From Pseudoalteromonas flavipulchra NCIMB 2033 = ATCC BAA-314 (GTDB taxonomy: Bacteria > Pseudomonadota > Gammaproteobacteria > Enterobacterales > Alteromonadaceae), in NCBI GenBank assembly GCA_000814665.1, contig JWIH01000024.1, positions 124,001-188,000 on the forward strand: DNA of 64,000 nt, in the 5' to 3' direction. Within the stretch, counting starts at the first letter, position 1. The number at the start of each line of letters is the position of its first letter. The position numbers and the translations under genes were made by a program. Below are positions 59,239-64,000 of this stretch, piece after piece. The notes beneath the pieces are model-generated. The model was not told where the DNA came from. It did not search any database and was given only the letters and a program-made list of their open reading frames with translations.

Positions 59239-61833
59239 ATGAATACTCAATTCCGTAAACGTTTACCTGATTCTGAGCTTTGCTATTACGATACAAAAGA
59301 AGCGGTAGAAGCCATCAAACCAGGTAGCTACGAGACTTTACCTTATACCTCACGCGTCCTTGCTGAAAACTTAGTACGCCGCGCTGAGCCTGAAAAACTC
59401 AATGATTATCTTGAACAAATTATCGAGCGTCGTCGCGATTTAGACTTTCCGTGGTTTCCTGCTCGCGTGGTTTGCCATGATATTTTGGGTCAAACTGCGC
59501 TAGTCGACCTTGCGGGTTTGCGTGATGCTATCGCTGAAAAAGGCGGCGATCCGGCTAAAGTCAATCCAGTCGTACCGACTCAACTGATTGTGGATCACAG
59601 CTTGGCTGTAGAGCACGCCGGTTATGAAGAAGATGCATTTGAGAAAAACCGCGCGATTGAAGACCGTCGAAATGACGACCGTTTTCATTTTATCAACTGG
59701 ACCAAAACGGCATTTAAAAACGTTGATGTGATCCCGCCAGGCAACGGTATTTTGCACCAAATCAATTTGGAAAAAATGTCGCCAGTTATTCAAGCGCGCG
59801 ACGGTGTTGCCTTCCCTGATACGCTTGTTGGCACCGACAGCCACACGCCACACGTTGATGCACTTGGTGTTATTGCCGTTGGTGTGGGTGGCCTTGAAGC
59901 AGAAAGCGTGATGCTTGGCCGTGCTTCATACATGCGATTGCCGGATATTGTTGGGGTTGAAATCATTGGCAAACGCCAACCGGGGATCACCGCAACAGAT
60001 ATCGTACTGGCGATCACTGAGTTTTTACGTAAAGAGCGCGTTGTTTCTAGCTACTTAGAGTTCTTTGGTGAAGGTACGCAAGACCTTAATTTAGGTGACC
60101 GTGCGACAATTTCAAACATGACACCAGAGTATGGCGCAACCGCGGCCATGTTCTACATCGATGAGCAAACCATTGATTATTTGAAGCTCACAGGCCGTGA
60201 TGACGAGCAAATCAAGCTGGTGGAAAAATACGCTAAGCTGACAGGGCTTTGGGCTGATTCTTTACAAAACGTGCAGTACGAGCGTGTACTTAAGTTTGAT
60301 TTGTCTACGGTGACGCGTAATATTGCAGGTCCTTCAAATCCGCATCGCCGTGTTGCAACTAATGACCTTGCTAATCAAGGTATCGTTAAAGAGATTGAAG
60401 CGCCAAAAGATGGTTTGATGCCAGATGGCGCCGTGATCATTGCTGCTATCACCAGCTGTACGAATACCAGTAACCCACGTAACGTCGTTGCCGCAGGCTT
60501 ACTGGCGCGTAATGCCAATAAATTAGGTCTTGCTCGTAAACCTTGGGTGAAAACGTCTTTTGCACCGGGGTCAAAAGCGGTACGTTCTTATATGGAAGAG
60601 GCAAAGCTCCTACCTGAGCTTGAGCAGCTCGGTTTTGGTGTTGTTGCCTTTGCTTGTACGACTTGTAATGGCATGAGTGGCGCACTTGATCCGAAAATTC
60701 AACAAGAAGTGATTGACCGCGATTTATATTCAACGGCAGTATTATCGGGTAACCGTAACTTTGACGGTCGAATTCACCCTTATGCAAAACAAGCCTTTTT
60801 AGCTTCACCGCCGTTGGTTGTGGCTTATGCAATTGCAGGCACCGTGCGTTTTGATATTGAAAATGGTGTTTTAGGTCGCGACCAAGAGGGCAATCCAGTC
60901 ACGCTTAAAGATATCTGGCCAAGCGATGAAGAAATCGATGCGGTGATCAAAGAAAGCGTAAAACCAGAGCAGTTCCGCGCCGTTTATGAGCCAATGTTTG
61001 ACCTCACGGTAGACTATGGTGAAGACAACGACCCACTTTATCAGTGGCGTCCAACGAGTACCTATATTCGTCGCCCTCCTTATTGGGAAGGGGCACTCGC
61101 GAGCGAGCGTACCATGAAAGGCATGCGTCCATTAGCGATTTTAGGGGACAACATCACGACTGACCATTTATCGCCATCGAATGCGATTTTAGCAAGCAGT
61201 GCGGCGGGTGAATATCTGGCCAAAATGGGCTTACCAGAGGAAGATTTCAACTCATACGCGACACACCGAGGTGATCACTTAACGGCGCAGCGTGCGACAT
61301 TCGCCAACCCCAAACTGTTAAACGAAATGGTGGTAGAAAACGGTGAAGTAGTACAAGGTTCACTGGCGCGTGTTGAGCCTGAAGGCAAAGTCACCAGAAT
61401 GTGGGAAGCCATCGAAACCTATATGGAGCGTAAACAGCCGCTGATCATCGTTGCTGGCGCAGATTACGGCCAAGGCTCGTCTCGTGACTGGGCTGCAAAA
61501 GGTGTGCGTTTGGCTGGAGTTGAAGTTATCGCAGCAGAAGGGTTTGAGCGTATTCACCGTACTAACTTAATCGGTATGGGTGTACTACCGCTTGAGTTTA
61601 AAGCGGGCACTACCCGTAAAACGCTTGAACTCGATGGTACAGAAACCTATGACGTTGAGGGTGAACCAGCACCAGGTGCTACATTAACTCTCGTGATTAA
61701 CCGTCAAAGTGGTGAGCGTGTAGAGGTGCCTGTGACTTGTCGATTAGATACCTTTGAAGAAGTATCTATTTACTCTGCAGGTGGCGTGTTACAACGCTTT
61801 GCTCAAGACTTCCTCGAAGCGGAAGGCGTATAA
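59239..61833 (+). CDS. acnD: Fe-S 2-methylcitrate dehydratase
   Basis: 864 residues of the aconitase family. 'TDSHTPHVDALGVIAVGVGG', 'ITSCTNTSNP' and 'FACTTCNGMSGAL' supply the Cys for the 4Fe-4S cluster, and 'GADYGQGSSRDWAAKG' is the last substrate loop. In the AcnD/PrpF route it makes 2-methyl-aconitate from 2-methylcitrate and replaces PrpD. The ATG at 59239 has TTGGAAG ahead. A start at 59224 is unlikely. Confidence 0.97.
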   Translation: MNTQFRKRLPDSELCYYDTKEAVEAIKPGSYETLPYTSRVLAENLVRRAEPEKLNDYLEQIIERRRDLDFPWFPARVVCHDILGQTALVDLAGLRDAIAEKGGDPAKVNPVVPTQLIVDHSLAVEHAGYEEDAFEKNRAIEDRRNDDRFHFINWTKTAFKNVDVIPPGNGILHQINLEKMSPVIQARDGVAFPDTLVGTDSHTPHVDALGVIAVGVGGLEAESVMLGRASYMRLPDIVGVEIIGKRQPGITATDIVLAITEFLRKERVVSSYLEFFGEGTQDLNLGDRATISNMTPEYGATAAMFYIDEQTIDYLKLTGRDDEQIKLVEKYAKLTGLWADSLQNVQYERVLKFDLSTVTRNIAGPSNPHRRVATNDLANQGIVKEIEAPKDGLMPDGAVIIAAITSCTNTSNPRNVVAAGLLARNANKLGLARKPWVKTSFAPGSKAVRSYMEEAKLLPELEQLGFGVVAFACTTCNGMSGALDPKIQQEVIDRDLYSTAVLSGNRNFDGRIHPYAKQAFLASPPLVVAYAIAGTVRFDIENGVLGRDQEGNPVTLKDIWPSDEEIDAVIKESVKPEQFRAVYEPMFDLTVDYGEDNDPLYQWRPTSTYIRRPPYWEGALASERTMKGMRPLAILGDNITTDHLSPSNAILASSAAGEYLAKMGLPEEDFNSYATHRGDHLTAQRATFANPKLLNEMVVENGEVVQGSLARVEPEGKVTRMWEAIETYMERKQPLIIVAGADYGQGSSRDWAAKGVRLAGVEVIAAEGFERIHRTNLIGMGVLPLEFKAGTTRKTLELDGTETYDVEGEPAPGATLTLVINRQSGERVEVPVTCRLDTFEEVSIYSAGGVLQRFAQDFLEAEGV

Positions 61834-61835
61834 CC

Positions 61836-63011
61836 ATGAGTCAATTTAAGCCGCAAATTAAAATTCCCGCCACTTATATGCGTGGCGGCACCTCTAAAGG
61901 GGTGTTCTTTAATTTAACAGATTTACCCGAGTACGCGCAGCAACCGGGTGAAGCGCGAGATAACTTGCTGCTACGTGTGATTGGCAGCCCAGATCCCTAT
62001 GGTAAACATACCGATGGCATGGGCGGTGCAACTTCCAGTACCAGCAAAACCGTGATTTTAAGTAAAAGCGACAAAGCCGACCATGACGTGAATTATCTTT
62101 TTGGTCAGGTTGCTATCGACAAACCATTTATTGATTGGAGCGGAAACTGTGGCAATTTAACGGCTGCGGTGGGGGCATTTGCAATCAGCAACGGCTTAGT
62201 CGACGCGAATAAAGTGCCAGAGAACGGTGTTGCTGTCGTTAAAATCTGGCAGGCGAATATTAGAAAAACCATAGTGGCGCATGTTCCAATCAGCAATGGA
62301 GAAGTGCAAGAGACGGGCGACTTTGAACTGGATGGCGTAACTTTCCCTGCAGCAGAAGTGGTGGTTGAGTTTATGGATCCAAGCGACCCAGATGTTGATA
62401 TGTTTCCGTCGGGCAATCTCGTCGATACGTTAACTGTGCCTGATGAAGGCACCTTTGAAGTGACCATGATAAGTGCCGGGATCCCAACGCTTTTCTTCCG
62501 TGCTTCCGATTTAGGTTATGAAGGTACTGAGTTACAAGAAGCGATTAATGGAGACTCAGCTGCACTAGAGCGATTTGAAAAGATCCGTGCTTATGGCGCA
62601 GTTAAAATGGGTTTAATAGGTCATATTGACGAAGCGAAAGTTCGCCAACATACCCCAAAAATTGCCTTTGTTGCACCTGCTAAATCTTATGCAGCATCGA
62701 GCGGTAAAGCGGTGGAAGCCAATACCATCGATTTAAACGTTCGCGCCTTGTCTATGGGTAAGTTGCACCATGCGATGATGGGCACTGCCGCTGTGGCGAT
62801 AGCAACCGCAGCGGCAATTCCTGGCACCCTAGTTAACGAAGCCGCTGGTGGTGGCGATCTTAACTCCGTGACCTTTGGACATCCGTCAGGCACCTTAAAG
62901 GTTGGCGCGGAAGCGCTACAAGAGTCTGGCCGCTGGCAAGCTAAAAAAGCCGTCATGAGCCGCAGCGCTCGCGTGCTAATGGAAGGCCGAGTTCGCGTCC
63001 CAGAGGCGTAG
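61836..63011 (+). CDS. prpF: 2-methylaconitate cis-trans isomerase
   Basis: 391 residues. 'IPATYMRGGTSKGVFFNLTDLP' in pieces, 'DPYGKHTDGMGGATSSTSK', 'IDWSGNCGNLTAAVGAFA' and 'GVAVVKIWQANIRKTI' are PrpF hallmarks. It isomerises the product of AcnD so that an aconitase can go on. It starts two bases after acnD and closes the operon. Confidence 0.97.
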   Translation: MSQFKPQIKIPATYMRGGTSKGVFFNLTDLPEYAQQPGEARDNLLLRVIGSPDPYGKHTDGMGGATSSTSKTVILSKSDKADHDVNYLFGQVAIDKPFIDWSGNCGNLTAAVGAFAISNGLVDANKVPENGVAVVKIWQANIRKTIVAHVPISNGEVQETGDFELDGVTFPAAEVVVEFMDPSDPDVDMFPSGNLVDTLTVPDEGTFEVTMISAGIPTLFFRASDLGYEGTELQEAINGDSAALERFEKIRAYGAVKMGLIGHIDEAKVRQHTPKIAFVAPAKSYAASSGKAVEANTIDLNVRALSMGKLHHAMMGTAAVAIATAAAIPGTLVNEAAGGGDLNSVTFGHPSGTLKVGAEALQESGRWQAKKAVMSRSARVLMEGRVRVPEA

Positions 63012-63026
63012 CTCCATACTAAATTA

Positions 63027-63049
63027 AAGGCTCTGTTCCCAAGAGCCTT
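63027..63049 (+). terminator. Terminator after prpF
   Basis: AAGGCTCT and AGAGCCTT form an 8-bp stem with a 7-base loop, followed by ATTCT. It ends the propionate operon. Confidence 0.65.
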
Positions 63050-63162
63050 ATTCTCTACATAAGAAAACTCCCGAGTTGTTGCTTGGTCGTGAAGGTGTGC
63101 CTGCCATTCGGCTTCTTCTTTGATTTCCACCATGCAGACTTGTAATTCATAAGGACGATATG

Positions 63163-63759
63163 ATGTTTGAAGCTTTACTTTCTGTGGCAATCACAACCGC
63201 GGTATTACTTGGCTCACCCGGTCCTGCGCCACTTGCACTGGCTGCGACGGGGGCGAGTCAAGGTGTTAAAAAAGGTTTCCCGTTCTTAGCTGGTATTTTG
63301 ACAGGATTGCTTGTCGCGGTGATCTTTGCAGCCACAGGGGTTGCAGGGTTACTGGTTAGCCATCCCCAAGTGACACTCATGCTCAAATGGCTTGCAGCCG
63401 CCTACTTAATTTATGTTGCCTACAAAATTGCAGCAAACAATGCGGCGCTTGGCGGTGCAGGTGCGCAGCTACCGAGCTTTAAAGATGGGTTTATTCTTAA
63501 CCTCCTCAACCCCAAAGCCTACGCGGCTTGTATCGCTATTTTTGCGACGGCTTCGGTGTCGGCAAGCTCAAACCTAGTTGCTACGGTACTTGCCGCTAGC
63601 GTGTGCTACGTGGTGGCGATAGTGGTCGACACAATGTGGCTGGTATTAGGTGGTGTGATTTTTAAAACACTGAATGATGAGACCGTACTTAAACGGATCC
63701 GAATTGGTTTTGCGTTGACTTTGGTTGTGCTCGTTCTTTACGGGCTATTTGTCGTTTGA
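63163..63759 (+). CDS. LysE/RhtB-family amino-acid exporter
   Basis: 198 residues, six membrane spans. 'VLLGSPGPAPLALAATGASQGVKKGFPFLAGI', in pieces, holds the G-x-x-x-G-P-G-P motif of the family, and 'DGFILNLLNPKAYAACIAIF', in pieces, the second. It exports amino acids or homoserine lactone-like compounds. The ATG at 63163 has AAGGA seven bases ahead. It lies beyond the prp terminator. Substrate unknown. Confidence 0.9.
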   Translation: MFEALLSVAITTAVLLGSPGPAPLALAATGASQGVKKGFPFLAGILTGLLVAVIFAATGVAGLLVSHPQVTLMLKWLAAAYLIYVAYKIAANNAALGGAGAQLPSFKDGFILNLLNPKAYAACIAIFATASVSASSNLVATVLAASVCYVVAIVVDTMWLVLGGVIFKTLNDETVLKRIRIGFALTLVVLVLYGLFVV

Positions 63760-63843
63760 GGTTGATGGGAAGTCACAGGCATAGCTTTTAGACTTGAATA
63801 GATGTAATAATCTGAGTTATGCAACCGTCACTCAGAAAAGCCA

Positions 63844-64000
63844 ATGATCGCCCCACCAGATGAAAACAACGTCCCCATAAGTGATATCCATGTTGAATTT
63901 TCGGACTCGGCATTTGCTTTGAGAACGTTAAGAGCGGGTGAATATCAACGGTTGGAGCACCTGTTTTCGCTTAGATATGGTGCAGAGTACGATGCCGAAG
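63844..64000 (+). CDS. Unidentified protein, N-terminal part
   Basis: Open from the ATG at 63844 to the window end, 52 codons (MIAPPDENNVPISDIHVEF, then FALRTLRAGEYQRLEHLF). No family is recognised and the rest lies beyond the window. The start is uncertain since no strong ribosome site is seen. Confidence 0.5.
   Translation, partial: MIAPPDENNVPISDIHVEFSDSAFALRTLRAGEYQRLEHLFSLRYGAEYDAE

Noticed and set aside
63060..63150. Protein-like minus-strand frame after prpF (MVEIKEEAEWQAHLHDQA...)
   Set aside because: It runs without a stop into the antisense of prpF and has no end of its own; a decayed fragment is possible but cannot be supported.
1..64000. tRNA or rRNA genes
   Set aside because: No cloverleaf-like or rRNA-like stretch was seen on either strand by reading; a tRNAscan run would settle it.

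Overview
The window looks like a chromosomal segment of a marine gammaproteobacterium of the Pseudoalteromonas / Alteromonadales type. The reasons are the moderate GC content, a complete AcnD/PrpF-type 2-methylcitrate operon, large TonB-dependent receptors next to GH20 hexosaminidases, a soluble chemoreceptor with a zinc-binding CZB domain, and a 'thermostable hemolysin' family gene. The species is inferred from gene content only. I found no rRNA, tRNA or CRISPR.

Layout. 0-9.3 kb: the N-terminal part of an S9-type peptidase, a metzincin-like lipoprotein, two acetyltransferases, pxpA with a YcsI-type gene, a NagZ-like GH3 enzyme and two VOC proteins. 9.6-11.8 kb: a PAS-GGDEF protein with a degenerate EAL domain. 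12-14.8 kb: two cysteine-elbow dienelactone-hydrolase-like genes with an AraC regulator. 14.9-27.2 kb: an aminosugar-glycan locus: TonB receptor, two exported GH20 enzymes, then ECF sigma, FecR and an STN-bearing TonB receptor, which together form a cell-surface signalling relay.

27.2-37 kb is a mosaic accessory region. It holds a cupin gene behind a SoxR/MerR-style promoter, two gene cassettes separated by attC-like sites with no integrase in view, and a 1.6 kb array of long palindromic repeats (A-B-A-B-A). It also has a quinone-reductase/peroxiredoxin/cupin stress operon with a divergent HxlR regulator, broken pieces of acpH, of the upstream cupin gene and of an IS3 orfA, and a lipoprotein hydrolase. 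37-42 kb: a VOC protein, an AraC regulator, a trypsin-like protease, a small ORF, and a DHA2 efflux pump behind a near-consensus SoxR box.

42.1-50.2 kb is the most striking part. Ten mostly overlapping genes encode a T_hemolysin-family protein, an acyl-AMP ligase, a haem-oxygenase-fold iron oxidase, an SDR reductase, a TPR protein, a two-component system, a cupredoxin-like protein, an FTR1-like membrane protein and an outer-membrane barrel-like protein. Just upstream is a box like the one read by PmrA/QseB-type regulators. I read this as an uncharacterised, self-regulated pathway that makes or modifies an acyl-derived small molecule, possibly tied to iron or envelope status.

50.3-56.2 kb: a hydrolase, a cold-shock gene with a long structured leader, YjdM, RidA, a CZB chemoreceptor and two orphan solute-binding proteins. 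56.3-63 kb: the propionate operon (GntR/FCD regulator, prpB, prpC, acnD, prpF) with a promoter and clear palindromic operators. The window ends with a LysE-type exporter and the start of an unrecognised gene.
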